Positions 24,670 through 34,431 are shown, counted from the stretch's first letter. The stretch is DNA of 34,919 nucleotides from Eubacterium sp. (GCA_017472565.1 JAFUPY010000084.1:1-34919), one strand, 5' to 3'. A program made the numbers and translations. The notes: a model not told the origin generated them from the letters alone.

Positions 24670-26124
24670 ATGATTGAATTAGCACATTCATCAGCAAGCA
24701 GAGTATTTTACTATTTCCAGGAAATCAGTAAGATTCCTCACGGATCTGGAAATACCAAACAGATCAGTGATTACTGCGTAAACTTTGCAAAAGAACATGG
24801 TCTTACATACTATCAGGATAATCTCAATAACATTATTATTATCCGTGAAGCGACTTCCGGATACGAGGATCACAAGCCATACATTATTCAGGGACATTTG
24901 GATATGGTTTGTGAGAAAAACCAGGGTGTAGAAATAGATTTTGAAAAAGACGGGCTGGATCTGTATATCGAAGATGGGTTTATCAAAGCAAGAGGCACTA
25001 CCCTTGGCGCAGACGATGGTATTGCTATTGCTTATGGGCTTGCTTTGTTGGAAATGAAGGAGCTTAAAAGTCCTCGTCTGGAAGTGGTATTTACCGTGGA
25101 TGAAGAGACGGGAATGTATGGAGCAGAAGCCATTGATCTGTCCATGTTACAGGGTACAGACTGGCTGAATCTGGATTCCTCCGAAGAAGGGGTATTTTTA
25201 TGTGGCTGTGCAGGTGGTGTGAATACTTCCATTGAATTTCCACTGGAATACAAAAACGTGCACGGGCATTCCTACGTTTTAAAACTGTTCGATTTTGAGG
25301 GTGGACATTCTGGGGATAAGATTCACGAAGGACATGGGAATCCGACCTTGTTGATTGGACGTATCATGCAGGATTTGGATGCAAGATTTGACATTGCTCT
25401 TGTGAATGTTACCGGCGGCAGAAAAGGAAATGCCATTCCACGAGATTCGGAAGTGACATTTATTGGTGATGCAGGACAGAAAGAACAGATTGTGCAGGCA
25501 ATTGAGGATTGGAAAGCAACCTTTTTAGACGAATATGCTGCCATTGATCCGGATATGAAGCTTTCCCTGGAGATTGGCGAAGCTGGAATCTATCGCTCTG
25601 TGACAAAGTCGGTACAGACTCAGATGATCAGTGTATTAGTCCTGCTGCCAGATGGTGTGATCACCATGAGCAAGGAGTTTCCAGGACATGTAGAAAGCTC
25701 CACCAATGCAGGTGTTTGCTGTACCACAGAAGAGAAGTTTTTCATTCGCTCTTTTGTGCGCAGTAATGTGTATTCCAAAAAGCGAATGATTGCTGACAAG
25801 ATAAAATGTCTGGCCACAGCTTTGGGCGGTATTTACAACGAAAAAGATGATTATCCAGCCTGGGAATATAAAAAAGAATCTACCTTACGAAATAATTTAT
25901 TGGCGGTATATAGAGATTTATACAAGGAAGAACCAAAAATGGACATTATCCATGCCGGTTTGGAATGTGGTCTGTTCCAACAGAAAGTGAAAAATCTGGA
26001 CTGCGTTGCATTTGGACCAAATACACACAGTATCCATACACCAAAAGAAAGAATGGAAATCGCTTCCGTAGAGCGTGTATGGGAATTCCTTTTAAAACTG
26101 CTTGCGCATGGTAATCGTTGCTAA
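24670..26124 (+). CDS. pepD: Aminoacyl-histidine dipeptidase (peptidase M20C)
   Basis: 484 residues, normal for PepD. Cytosolic zinc dipeptidase with broad specificity including carnosine-type Xaa-His peptides. Metal-binding motifs: GHLDMVCEKN near residue 75, GADDGIAIAYGLALLE near 115, VDEETGMYGA near 146; the lid domain has FEGGHSGDKIHEGHGNP, and the last metal His fits FGPNTHSIHTPKERM near 452. AAGGAGGAG precedes the start. It is divergent from ylbJ with 52 bases between them and has no clear promoter there. Confidence 0.95.
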   Translation: MIELAHSSASRVFYYFQEISKIPHGSGNTKQISDYCVNFAKEHGLTYYQDNLNNIIIIREATSGYEDHKPYIIQGHLDMVCEKNQGVEIDFEKDGLDLYIEDGFIKARGTTLGADDGIAIAYGLALLEMKELKSPRLEVVFTVDEETGMYGAEAIDLSMLQGTDWLNLDSSEEGVFLCGCAGGVNTSIEFPLEYKNVHGHSYVLKLFDFEGGHSGDKIHEGHGNPTLLIGRIMQDLDARFDIALVNVTGGRKGNAIPRDSEVTFIGDAGQKEQIVQAIEDWKATFLDEYAAIDPDMKLSLEIGEAGIYRSVTKSVQTQMISVLVLLPDGVITMSKEFPGHVESSTNAGVCCTTEEKFFIRSFVRSNVYSKKRMIADKIKCLATALGGIYNEKDDYPAWEYKKESTLRNNLLAVYRDLYKEEPKMDIIHAGLECGLFQQKVKNLDCVAFGPNTHSIHTPKERMEIASVERVWEFLLKLLAHGNRC

Positions 26125-26750
26125 GTAAGGGCCTTCGGACTTGTTTATTTCTGTTGGCAGTATCCCTGTGTGTGGATTGTGTGTTGGTTTTTTCGCTGGA
26201 AAACAGATTTTCAAATCGCAAAGATACGTCAGAAGAAATTGCCTTTCAGGAAGAACTGGAATATTTTCCGATTCCACTCTCTGCTTCGGACAGTAACCTT
26301 ACTACAAGCTTTGTGGACACCTGGCAGGGAAGCCGCACCTATGGTGGAGACAGAACCCATGAAGGCTGTGATATCATTACATCGCTAGATGTGCCAGGGG
26401 TATATCCTGTGGTCAGTATCAGTGACGGTATCGTAGAAAAACTGGGCTGGCTGGAACTGGGCGGCTATCGCGTAGGGATTCGAACAGACAGTGGATTGTA
26501 TCTGTACTATGCACATCTGGAATCCTATGCACCTGATCTGAAAGAGGGAGATAGGATCACTGCAGGGGAATGCATCGGATTTGTTGGAGATACCGGCTAC
26601 GGTGAAGAAGGGACAACAGGACAATTTGTCACACACCTTCATATGGGATTTTATGTACCAGAGACAGATGGGGATGTGGCAATCAATCCCTACCCTTATC
26701 TGGTGGAATTGCAGAAAACACAATTAAAATATAAGTATCAGGAGCCATAA
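26118..26750 (+). CDS. M23 family metallopeptidase with N-terminal membrane segment
   Basis: 210 residues. The only workable start is TTG at 26118, two codons after an in-frame stop and inside the last codons of pepD; it gives a basic N-terminus (MLSKGLRT) and a hydrophobic segment (CLFLLAVSLCVDCVLVFS) that fit export or membrane anchoring. The peptidase domain has HEGCDI (first zinc ligands, near residue 82) and HLHMG (near 174), plus YYAHLES, the LytM pattern. It probably cuts peptidoglycan peptides outside the cell; whether it acts in sporulation like SpoIIQ is unknown. Both zinc motifs look intact. Confidence 0.88.
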   Translation: MLSKGLRTCLFLLAVSLCVDCVLVFSLENRFSNRKDTSEEIAFQEELEYFPIPLSASDSNLTTSFVDTWQGSRTYGGDRTHEGCDIITSLDVPGVYPVVSISDGIVEKLGWLELGGYRVGIRTDSGLYLYYAHLESYAPDLKEGDRITAGECIGFVGDTGYGEEGTTGQFVTHLHMGFYVPETDGDVAINPYPYLVELQKTQLKYKYQEP

Positions 26751-26751
26751 C

Positions 26752-27471
26752 ATGTCAACAATGAGACTTGATAAATATCTGGCAGAAGCTGGCTGCGGAA
26801 CCAGATCAGAAGTGAAAAAAATCATAAAAACAGGCGCTGTGTTACTCAATAATACGGTTGTAAAAGACGGTGCAGTAAAAGTAAATACAGAAACAGACAA
26901 TGTTGTTTGTTTGGGAAAACCTTTATCTTATTCTCAATACCATTACATCATGCTGTCAAAACCGGCGGGTTGTGTTACTGCGACCAGAGATAATGTACAT
27001 AAAACCGTGATGGACTGTCTGCCACAGGATCTGCACAAGAATCTTGCACCAGTGGGTCGACTGGATCTTGACACAGAAGGTCTGCTTCTGATTACAGATA
27101 ACGGTGATTTGGCTCATCGTTTATTATCTCCGGTGCATCATGTTCCGAAAACTTATTATGCTAAGATTCGAGGCGTGGTTTTGCCAGAACATATAGAACT
27201 GTTTGCAGAAGGGGTAGATATTGGCGAGGATAAGCTGACAAAGCCTGCTGTATTAGAAATTATAAACACAGATGATGCCGCATCCGAAATCAAAGTGACG
27301 ATTACAGAGGGTAAGTATCATCAGGTAAAACGCATGTTTCATGCCATTGACTGTGAAGTGGTTTATTTAAAACGTCTTTCCATGGGTTCTTTGGTATTGG
27401 ATGAAACATTACAGCCAGGAGAATGGCGTTACTTAACAAAGGAAGAAGAGGAGTATCTCTTATCATGTTAA
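26752..27471 (+). CDS. RsuA-type 16S rRNA pseudouridine synthase
   Basis: 239 residues. The N-terminal S4 domain (MRLDKYLAEAGCGTRSEVKK) is followed by the catalytic stretch PVGRLDLDTEGLLLITDNGD near residue 102, whose Asp in RLD attacks the uridine. LDLDTEGLLL and the following HRLLSPVHHVPKTYYA match RsuA (U516 of 16S rRNA) better than RluB or RluE. AGGAG precedes the start one base after the M23 gene. Confidence 0.9.
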   Translation: MSTMRLDKYLAEAGCGTRSEVKKIIKTGAVLLNNTVVKDGAVKVNTETDNVVCLGKPLSYSQYHYIMLSKPAGCVTATRDNVHKTVMDCLPQDLHKNLAPVGRLDLDTEGLLLITDNGDLAHRLLSPVHHVPKTYYAKIRGVVLPEHIELFAEGVDIGEDKLTKPAVLEIINTDDAASEIKVTITEGKYHQVKRMFHAIDCEVVYLKRLSMGSLVLDETLQPGEWRYLTKEEEEYLLSC

Positions 27472-28112
27472 AAGGAATTACAACGGTTATATTTGACTTA
27501 GATGGAACCCTGGCGGATTCCATGCATGTATGGACAGATATCGATATCCAGTTTTTTGAAACAAGAAACATTCCATTTCCCGATGATTTGCAAAAGTCCA
27601 TCGAGGGAATGAGTTTTACAGAAACAGCAGCGTATTTTATAAAACGCTTCAATCTGCCGGATACACTGGAAGAGTTAAAGGCCACCTGGGCGATGCAGGC
27701 AATCGATGAATATCGCTGCCGTGTGAAATTGAAAACAGGTGTGATTGAATTTTTAGATTACTTAAGAGAACATAAGATCAAGATTGGTATTGCCACCAGC
27801 AACTCCAGAGAACTGTTAAATGCGTTTCTGGAAGCAAATCAGTTAGAAACATATATTGATGTGGCGGTAACAAGCTGCGATGTATGCGCAGGAAAACCAG
27901 CGCCTGACGTATACTTAAAGGCGGCAGAGCTTCTTGGAGCAGCGCCGGCAGAGTGTCTTGTGTTTGAAGATATTCCAATGGGAATTTTAGCTGGTAAAAA
28001 TGCCAAGATGAGAGTTTGTGCAGTAGAAGACACCTATTCTCTGGGCATGACAGATGAGAAAAGAGAACTGGCGGATTATTATATCCGAGATTATTTTGAA
28101 GTAATAACGTAA
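27465..28112 (+). CDS. HAD superfamily hydrolase (beta-phosphoglucomutase-like)
   Basis: 215 residues. I chose the ATG at 27465 (MLKGITTVIFDLDGTLADSM), which overlaps the previous stop and puts the HAD motif I DLDGT at the usual place; the frame extends upstream to 27423, but those residues fit no HAD protein. Motif II is IGIATSNSR near residue 105, motif III the Lys in AGKPAPDVY near 143, and motif IV VFEDIPMGILAGKNA near 165. The cap lies after motif I (subfamily IA). It should remove or move a phosphate on a small molecule; the substrate is unknown. Confidence 0.87.
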   Translation: MLKGITTVIFDLDGTLADSMHVWTDIDIQFFETRNIPFPDDLQKSIEGMSFTETAAYFIKRFNLPDTLEELKATWAMQAIDEYRCRVKLKTGVIEFLDYLREHKIKIGIATSNSRELLNAFLEANQLETYIDVAVTSCDVCAGKPAPDVYLKAAELLGAAPAECLVFEDIPMGILAGKNAKMRVCAVEDTYSLGMTDEKRELADYYIRDYFEVIT

Positions 28113-28128
28113 AGTTTGAGGTGCTTAC

Positions 28129-30102
28129 ATGAAAGGTTTTTTGCCAATCAGCAGAGAAGATATGCGACAGCGCGGTATTGAACAACTTGATTTTGTATAT
28201 GTCATTGGGGATGCCTACGTGGATCATCCCTCCTTTGGACATGCTGTGATCAGCCGAGTTCTGGAATCTCGGGGTTATACGGTGGGCATCATCTCTCAGC
28301 CGGATTGGAAGGACAAGGACAGCATCGCTGTTTTAGGTAAGCCTCGTCTTGGCTTCCTGGTAACAGGGGGAAATATGGATTCCATGGTGAACCATTATTC
28401 TGTTTCCAAGAAAAAGAGACAGAAGGATGCCTTTACACCAGGTGGCGTGATGGGAAAACGTCCGGATTATGCCACTGTGGTATATTGCAATCTGATTCGA
28501 CAGACCTATAAGGATATTCCTATTGTGATTGGCGGTTTGGAGGCCAGTCTTCGTCGTCTGGCCCATTATGATTATTGGTCTAATAAAGTAAAGCGTTCTA
28601 TTTTGCTTGATTCTGGTGCAGATCTTTTGCTATACGGGATGGGCGAGCGAAGTATTGTGGAACTTGCGGAAGCCCTGGATAGCGGCATTGCGATGAAAGA
28701 TATTACCTTTATTGATGGCAGTGTTTATAAGACCAGGGAGCCAGAGTCTGTGTTTGAAGGCTTGGAATTGCCGGATTATGCAACCATCTGTTCCAGTAAA
28801 CGTTTTTATGCGGAGAGTTTTTATACCCAGTATTGCAATACGGATCCTTTCACCGCAAAACGTCTGATAGAGTCCTATGATGATAAAATCTGGGTAGTAC
28901 AGAATCCGCCGGCGAAACCATTGTCTATGAGCGAAATGGACAGTGTGTATAGCTTGCCTTACATGCGTACCTGGCATCCTTCTTATACAGAAGCAGGTGG
29001 TGTGCCAGCAATAGAAGAAGTGAAATTCAGTCTTGTAAGTAACCGTGGATGTTATGGCGGCTGTAATTTCTGTGCACTGACGTTCCATCAGGGACGTATC
29101 ATTCAGAGCAGAAGCCATGAGTCCATTATACAGGAAGCCTCTCAGATGGTATGGGAACCAGAGTTCAAGGGTTATATTCACGATGTAGGTGGCCCTACAG
29201 CCAACTTCAGATTTCCATCCTGCGAAAAACAGATGGAGTTTGGTGTATGTAAAAATAAACAGTGTTTATTCCCAAAACCATGCAAGAATCTGAAAGTTGA
29301 CCATAAAGATTATTTATCTTTATTGCGAAAATTACGTCAGCTTCCAAATGTAAAGAAAGTATTTATCCGTTCCGGTATTCGATTTGATTACCTGTTGGCG
29401 GATTCCGATAAAACATTTTTCAGAGAACTGTGTGAACATCATGTCAGCGGCCAGTTGAAAGTTGCTCCAGAGCATATTTCAGACGCGGTTTTGGAAAAGA
29501 TGGGGAAACCATCTGTAGATGTGTACAATCGTTTTGTAAAAGAGTACAAAGCCATGAATCAGAAGCTGGGCAAGAATCAGTTCCTGGTGCCATATCTGAT
29601 GTCATCCCATCCTGGCTCCACACTAAAAGAAGCCGTGGAATTGGCAGAATATCTGCGAGATCTTGGTTATATGCCAGAACAGGTACAGGACTTTTATCCA
29701 ACACCATCCACCATTTCCACCTGTATGTATTATACAGAGTTGGATCCACGGACGATGAAGCCGGTATATGTGGCGAAAAATCCACATGAAAAGGCAATGC
29801 AGCGAGCTCTGATTCAATACCGCAATCCAAATAACTACGATTTGGTTTACGAGGCGCTGCAGAAAGCAGACCGAATGGATCTGGTAGGATATGAAAAGCA
29901 TTGTCTGATTCGTCCACGACAGAAAGGTGGACAGGGCGGTTATAAAGCTGGTGTTACAAATTATAATAGTAAAAATACGAAAAACAGTACTAAGAATAAC
30001 AGTGCACAGTATGGTGCTTCTAAAATGAAGCCTGGAAAATCACAGAATGAAGACAGATCGAAAAAGAAGAAAACCATACGAAACATTCATAAAAAGAAAT
30101 AA
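28129..30102 (+). CDS. YgiQ family radical SAM protein
   Basis: 657 residues. UPF0313/YgiQ family: starts [19 protein letters not shown], has [17 protein letters not shown], and a radical SAM cluster motif [16 protein letters not shown] near residue 307, with C-x3-C-x2-C spacing. The reaction is unknown. The last 55 residues are a low-complexity Asn/Lys/Ser tail ending [13 protein letters not shown]. The start lies 16 bases after the HAD gene with GAGGTG upstream. Confidence 0.92.
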   Translation: MKGFLPISREDMRQRGIEQLDFVYVIGDAYVDHPSFGHAVISRVLESRGYTVGIISQPDWKDKDSIAVLGKPRLGFLVTGGNMDSMVNHYSVSKKKRQKDAFTPGGVMGKRPDYATVVYCNLIRQTYKDIPIVIGGLEASLRRLAHYDYWSNKVKRSILLDSGADLLLYGMGERSIVELAEALDSGIAMKDITFIDGSVYKTREPESVFEGLELPDYATICSSKRFYAESFYTQYCNTDPFTAKRLIESYDDKIWVVQNPPAKPLSMSEMDSVYSLPYMRTWHPSYTEAGGVPAIEEVKFSLVSNRGCYGGCNFCALTFHQGRIIQSRSHESIIQEASQMVWEPEFKGYIHDVGGPTANFRFPSCEKQMEFGVCKNKQCLFPKPCKNLKVDHKDYLSLLRKLRQLPNVKKVFIRSGIRFDYLLADSDKTFFRELCEHHVSGQLKVAPEHISDAVLEKMGKPSVDVYNRFVKEYKAMNQKLGKNQFLVPYLMSSHPGSTLKEAVELAEYLRDLGYMPEQVQDFYPTPSTISTCMYYTELDPRTMKPVYVAKNPHEKAMQRALIQYRNPNNYDLVYEALQKADRMDLVGYEKHCLIRPRQKGGQGGYKAGVTNYNSKNTKNSTKNNSAQYGASKMKPGKSQNEDRSKKKKTIRNIHKKK

Positions 30103-30113
30103 GAGGTAACAAC

Positions 30114-31112
30114 GTGAAAGAATTCGTGATCAAGCCTCACGAGGCAGGACAAAAACTGGATAAATATCTGGCAAAAGTCTTATCCGAGGCACCAAAAAGC
30201 TTTTTATATAAAATGCTTCGAAAAAAGAATATTGTATTGAATGACAAAAAGGCAGATGGTCACGAAGTACTTGCAGCAAGTGATTCCATTAAGATTTATT
30301 TTTCGGATGAAACTTTTGAAAAGTTTGCCAATAAAGCATTTGTCAACAATGATAGCGTTGAACAGAAAAACAATACAAAGCTTTCGAAAAAGAAAGCGGA
30401 TTCGTCCCTGCTGCCAACTATTCTTTTTGAAGATGAGCACATCTTGCTTTTAAACAAGCCAGCAGGTTTGCTGTCTCAAAAGGCGAAACCTGAGGATTAC
30501 TCCGCCAACGATTTTGTGATCGACTATATGCTGGAATCTGGTCAGTTAACAGAAGAAGACATGCGTACCTTCAAACCATCCATTTGCAATCGTCTGGACC
30601 GCAATACATCTGGACTCTTAATTGCAGGAAAAACCATGGTCGGTCTGCAGAAAATGGCTGCTGCTTTAAAAGACCGCGATATGGAAAAATACTACCTTTG
30701 TCTTGTAAAAGGCAAGATTAAGAAACCACAGCATCTGAAAGGATATTTGTTAAAAGACGAAAAATCCAACAAAGTAACGGTAAAAAAAGAAGCGTTTGCT
30801 GGTGCTGATTCTATTGAGACAAGTTACGAACCCGTAGAATATTATGGTGATACCACGTTACTGCTGGTGCACCTGATCACAGGCCGTTCCCATCAGATTC
30901 GCGCCCACCTTGCATCCATCGGACATCCAATCTTAGGGGATTACAAATACGGTGAGAAAGCAATCAATGACCAGTTGAAGAAAGCAACCGGTGTGTCCAG
31001 TCAGCTCCTTCATGCTTATCGACTTGTGATGCCTGATGGAAACAAATTTGAGGCACCTTTACCTGGCTATTACACTAACGTTATTCATTTTTATACAACC
31101 AGCGAAGACTAA
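30114..31112 (+). CDS. RluA family 23S rRNA pseudouridine synthase
   Basis: 332 residues, GTG start with AAGAGGT upstream. The S4-like N-terminus (KPHEAGQKLDKYLAKVL) is followed by a catalytic domain with HILLLNKPAGLLSQ near residue 108, CNRLDRNTSGLLIAGK near 158 (catalytic Asp in RLD) and HLITGRSHQIRAHLASIGHP near 256. This is the RluC/RluD branch; which uridine it modifies is not clear. It is the second pseudouridine synthase within 4.4 kb. Confidence 0.92.
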   Translation: MKEFVIKPHEAGQKLDKYLAKVLSEAPKSFLYKMLRKKNIVLNDKKADGHEVLAASDSIKIYFSDETFEKFANKAFVNNDSVEQKNNTKLSKKKADSSLLPTILFEDEHILLLNKPAGLLSQKAKPEDYSANDFVIDYMLESGQLTEEDMRTFKPSICNRLDRNTSGLLIAGKTMVGLQKMAAALKDRDMEKYYLCLVKGKIKKPQHLKGYLLKDEKSNKVTVKKEAFAGADSIETSYEPVEYYGDTTLLLVHLITGRSHQIRAHLASIGHPILGDYKYGEKAINDQLKKATGVSSQLLHAYRLVMPDGNKFEAPLPGYYTNVIHFYTTSED

Positions 31113-31193
31113 CATATTTTTTTAAAAGAAGCGAAAGCGGGGCAGAAGAAGATTTCTTGTTACGTCTGAGCGTAAAATATAAGGAAGAAGATT

Positions 31194-31838
31194 ATGAAGA
31201 TTTACATCATGCGCCACGGCGAAACCCACTATAACAGCAAAGGGCTGATTCAGGGTTCCGCGGACATCGAACTGACAGATTACGGCCTGGAACTTGCAGA
31301 AAAAACAAGAGATGGTTTTGCAAACAAAGGCATTCATTTTGATAAAATATTTACAAGTCCATTGATTCGTGCGGTAAAAACTGCTGAAATCATCAATGAA
31401 AAGCAGAATGCAGAGTTGATTTTAGAAGACCGTATTCGCGAAATGCATTTTGGTGATTATGAAGGACAGCATCTGGATACTATGGCTGACACCGATGAGA
31501 ATATGAGATATTGTTTTACGGTTCCTTCCAAATATGTGCCAACAGGTGATGGAGAGACCTTTGAGCAGGTCTACGATAGAATGCAGGACTTTTTTGAAAC
31601 AGTTATTTTACCACTGGAGGGACAGTACGACTGCATCCTGATTGTCTGCCATGGTGCACTGATCAGAACTGTGCTTACGTATTTCAAAGAGATGAAATTA
31701 GATGAATTCTGGACCATCAAACAACCAAACTGCTGCGTTAACTTAATGGAATTATCCGAAGGAAAGATAACAGTAGTAAAAGAAAATATTTTATATTACA
31801 CACAGACAAAGCAACTTACGAAACGAGGAATTTTATAA
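31194..31838 (+). CDS. Histidine phosphatase family protein
   Basis: 214 residues. The phosphoglycerate-mutase-like core is clear: IYIMRHGETHYNSKGLIQG at the start (catalytic His in RHG), FTSPLIRAVKTAEII near residue 59, the acidic REMHFGDYEGQ near 96, and VCHGALIRTVL near 154 (second His). Such proteins remove phosphate from small molecules or proteins; the substrate is unknown. AAGGAAGAAG lies upstream. Its TAA shares one base with the ATG of recU. Confidence 0.9.
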   Translation: MKIYIMRHGETHYNSKGLIQGSADIELTDYGLELAEKTRDGFANKGIHFDKIFTSPLIRAVKTAEIINEKQNAELILEDRIREMHFGDYEGQHLDTMADTDENMRYCFTVPSKYVPTGDGETFEQVYDRMQDFFETVILPLEGQYDCILIVCHGALIRTVLTYFKEMKLDEFWTIKQPNCCVNLMELSEGKITVVKENILYYTQTKQLTKRGIL

Positions 31839-32371
31839 TGCCTACTTGGAATTCAAGAGGACTTCGAGGCTCCAGTTTAGAGGAGTTTGTCAATTTGACA
31901 ATTGAAAAGTACATAGAACATGATCTTGCTTTGATACAGAAGATTCCAACACCAATTACACCGATTAACATCGATCAGGAAAAGCGTCACATTACGTTGG
32001 CGTATTTTGACCAGAAGAGTACGGTAGATTATATCGGCGTAGTGCAGGGGATTCCTGTTTGTTTTGATGCAAAAGAATGTACCGTTACAACCTTTCCGCT
32101 TCAGAATATTCATGAACATCAGGTGCAGTTCATGGAACGCTTTGAGAAGCAGGGGGGCGTTGCATTTATGCTGATTTATTTTGTAAAAGAAGAGTCTTAT
32201 TATTATCTGAGATTTGAAAAACTGATGGAATTCTGGAAACGAATGGAAGCTGGAGGACGAAAAAGCTTTCGTATGGATGAATTAGAACCAGAGTTTTTCT
32301 TTCAGAGAAATGGAAACCTGTTAGTTCCATTTTTAGAACCACTTCAGTTAGATTTGGATAAACGAGACTAA
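31838..32371 (+). CDS. recU: Holliday junction resolvase RecU
   Basis: 177 residues. RecU cuts Holliday junctions in Firmicutes, replacing RuvC. The family pattern is plain: NSRGLRGSSLEEFVN, KIPTPITPINI, AYFDQKSTVDYIGVVQG, CFDAKE, FPLQNIHEHQVQFMERF and GGRKSFRMDELE. The nuclease residues align with B. subtilis D88 (in STVDY), E101 (Asp here, in FDAKE) and K103. It lacks the first 25-30 residues found in B. subtilis RecU. It is not beside a class A PBP gene, its usual partner in bacilli; it follows the histidine phosphatase with a one-base overlap. Confidence 0.9.
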   Translation: MPTWNSRGLRGSSLEEFVNLTIEKYIEHDLALIQKIPTPITPINIDQEKRHITLAYFDQKSTVDYIGVVQGIPVCFDAKECTVTTFPLQNIHEHQVQFMERFEKQGGVAFMLIYFVKEESYYYLRFEKLMEFWKRMEAGGRKSFRMDELEPEFFFQRNGNLLVPFLEPLQLDLDKRD

Positions 32372-32393
32372 TTTTCCACTTTAAACTGATGGA

Positions 32394-32422
32394 TTGACTT
32401 TTAGATAGAATGGTCGTATAAT
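32394..32422 (+). promoter_or_regulatory. Near-consensus sigma-A promoter of the his operon
   Basis: TTGACT at 32394-32399, a 17-base spacer and a perfect TATAAT at 32417-32422, about 104 bases before hisZ. Confidence 0.88.
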
Positions 32423-32525
32423 GTAGTGAAATTTACTGTGGTAGCATGGTAGCATACTAAAGTGCGCCTTGTAAATACGCAGTTTTTACATAGTTATCAA
32501 TGATGACAATAGAATGGAGATTCAT
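32423..32525 (+). promoter_or_regulatory. Leader of the his operon with tandem repeat and weak hairpin
   Basis: It contains an exact tandem 8-base repeat GGTAGCAT (32440-32447 and 32448-32455), then a weak stem TGTAAA (32470-32475) with TTTACA (32485-32490). I see no run of His codons, no T-box sequence and no strong terminator. A 9-codon frame (MMTIEWRFI) ends across the hisZ ATG but has no ribosome site. Confidence 0.4.
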
Positions 32526-33713
32526 ATGAAACAGGAATTATTACATACTCCGGAAGGCGTTAGAGATATTTATAACGGTGAATGTGAACAGAAGATTGTA
32601 TTGGAAGACAATATGATGTCTGTTTTCAAAATATATGGTTACCATCCAATCCAGACTCCAATGTTTGAATTTTTTGATATTTTTGGTAAGCAGATTGGTT
32701 CCACATCAGCTAAGGACTTATACAAGTTTTTTGACCACGAAGGCAATACGTTAGTGCTTCGCCCAGATATTACACCATCCATTGCACGTTGTGCATCCAA
32801 GTATTTTATGGATGAAGTGACACCAATTCGTCTTTGCTATATTGGAAATACTTTTATTAATAATAAGAATTATCAGGGACGATTGAAAGAGTGTACACAG
32901 GCTGGTGCAGAACTGATTGGAGATGCAAGCGTAGATGCAGATGCAGAAATGATTGCATTGGCGATTCATTCATTAAAAAATGCTGGTCTGACAGAGTTTC
33001 AGATCAGTGTGGGTCACGTTGATTACCTTGGTGGACTGTTTGAAGCTGCAGGTATGGATGAAGAAACAGAACTTCAGGTAAAAGATTTCATTAATAATAA
33101 GAATTTCTATGGTGTAGATGAAATCGTTGAAAAATTAGATCTTCCACAGGATTTGGTGGAACTTTTTGGTATGCTTCATGAATATGCTGTTACAACAGAT
33201 ACATTAAAACTTGCCAAAGAAAAAGCGAAAAACTATCAGAAGGTTTATGATGCTTTAGAACATATGGAACAGCTTCATAGCATTTTAGAAATGTATCAGG
33301 TTGAAAAATACGTGTCCTACGAGTTGGCAATGTTATCAAGCCTTGAATACTATACAGGCATGATTTTTGCAGGTTATACTTTTGGTACAGGAGAAGCCAT
33401 CGTAAAGGGTGGTCGTTACGATCAGTTGTTAAATTACTTTGGAAAAGATTCTGCAGCCACAGGTTTTGTTATTGTCATTGACCAGTTGATGGCAGCATTA
33501 TCCAGACAGAATATCAAGATTCCAGCAGATATTGCACAGACATGGATTGTTTACGATACCGCTCATCAGGTAAATGCCATTCAGATTGCAGAAAAACTTC
33601 GTAAAACAGGTGAATGCGTAGAACTGATGAAAGTAACAGCAGATACTACAAAGGAAATGTATGAAGACGCTGCAGAAAAGCAGAATGTGAAAGATGTCAT
33701 CTACTGCCTATAG
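32526..33713 (+). CDS. hisZ: ATP phosphoribosyltransferase regulatory subunit HisZ
   Basis: 395 residues. The start at 32526 (MKQELLHTPEGVRDIY) is preferred over 32514 because TGGAGA lies six bases before it. HisZ is a paralogue of histidyl-tRNA synthetase that forms a complex with short HisG and allows feedback by histidine. It retains the class II synthetase fold (HTPEGVRDIYNGE, LRPDITPSIARCASKYF, EYYTGMIFAGYTFG, GGRYDQLLNYFG) but serves regulation, shown by its position before hisG. The C-terminal part (about 335-395) resembles a reduced anticodon-binding domain. First gene of the his operon. Confidence 0.93.
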   Translation: MKQELLHTPEGVRDIYNGECEQKIVLEDNMMSVFKIYGYHPIQTPMFEFFDIFGKQIGSTSAKDLYKFFDHEGNTLVLRPDITPSIARCASKYFMDEVTPIRLCYIGNTFINNKNYQGRLKECTQAGAELIGDASVDADAEMIALAIHSLKNAGLTEFQISVGHVDYLGGLFEAAGMDEETELQVKDFINNKNFYGVDEIVEKLDLPQDLVELFGMLHEYAVTTDTLKLAKEKAKNYQKVYDALEHMEQLHSILEMYQVEKYVSYELAMLSSLEYYTGMIFAGYTFGTGEAIVKGGRYDQLLNYFGKDSAATGFVIVIDQLMAALSRQNIKIPADIAQTWIVYDTAHQVNAIQIAEKLRKTGECVELMKVTADTTKEMYEDAAEKQNVKDVIYCL

Positions 33714-33774
33714 ATTAAGGTATGGTGTTTACATCTATAATGGGAAGTCTTGATAGTGAGGAGACAATTTTGTT

Positions 33775-34416
33775 ATGAGATATTTAACATTTGCATTGGG
33801 TAAAGGTCGATTGGCAAATAAGACATTGGAACTGTTTGAAAAAATCGGCATTACCTGTGAAGAGATAAGAGATAAAGACACTAGAAAATTGATTTTTGTC
33901 AATGAAGAGTTGAAACTTCGATTTTTCCTTGCAAAGGGGCCAGATGTTCCAACTTATGTGGAATATGGAGCAGCTGATATTGGTATTGTTGGAAAAGACA
34001 CTATTTTAGAAGAAGGGCGTAATATCTACGAAGTTCTTGACTTAGGGTTTGGAAAGTGTAGAATGTGTGTATGTGGGCCAGAGGCAGCAGCGGAGTTGTT
34101 AAAACACCATGAGCTGATTCGTGTTGCAACCAAATATCCAAAGATTGCAAAGGATTATTTTTATAATAAAAAACATCAGACAGTTGAAATCATCAAACTG
34201 AATGGTTCCATCGAATTGGCACCAATCGTTGGTCTGTCTGAGGTAATCGTGGATATCGTAGAGACAGGTTCCACATTGCGGGAAAATGGATTGACGGTAT
34301 TGGAAGAGGTTTGTCCATTATCTGCCAGAATGGTAGTAAATCAGGTTAGTATGAAGATGGAACAGGAGCGTATCCTGAAATTAATTGCTGATTTGAGAAG
34401 TGTTCTTGCTGAATAA
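33775..34416 (+). CDS. hisG: ATP phosphoribosyltransferase catalytic subunit (short form)
   Basis: 213 residues, the short form that lacks the C-terminal regulatory domain and needs HisZ. First step of histidine synthesis: ATP plus PRPP gives phosphoribosyl-ATP. Motifs: [20 protein letters not shown] at the start, [23 protein letters not shown] (seen as [13 protein letters not shown] and ADIGIVGKD) near residue 60, and the PRPP loop [14 protein letters not shown] near 160. A GAGGAG lies about 11 bases upstream, slightly far. Confidence 0.97.
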   Translation: MRYLTFALGKGRLANKTLELFEKIGITCEEIRDKDTRKLIFVNEELKLRFFLAKGPDVPTYVEYGAADIGIVGKDTILEEGRNIYEVLDLGFGKCRMCVCGPEAAAELLKHHELIRVATKYPKIAKDYFYNKKHQTVEIIKLNGSIELAPIVGLSEVIVDIVETGSTLRENGLTVLEEVCPLSARMVVNQVSMKMEQERILKLIADLRSVLAE

Positions 34417-34431
34417 AAAAGAAATAGATTG

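Noticed and set aside
32423..32525. A T-box or His-codon attenuator before hisZ
   Set aside because: There is no T-box sequence, no cluster of His codons and no strong terminator stem.
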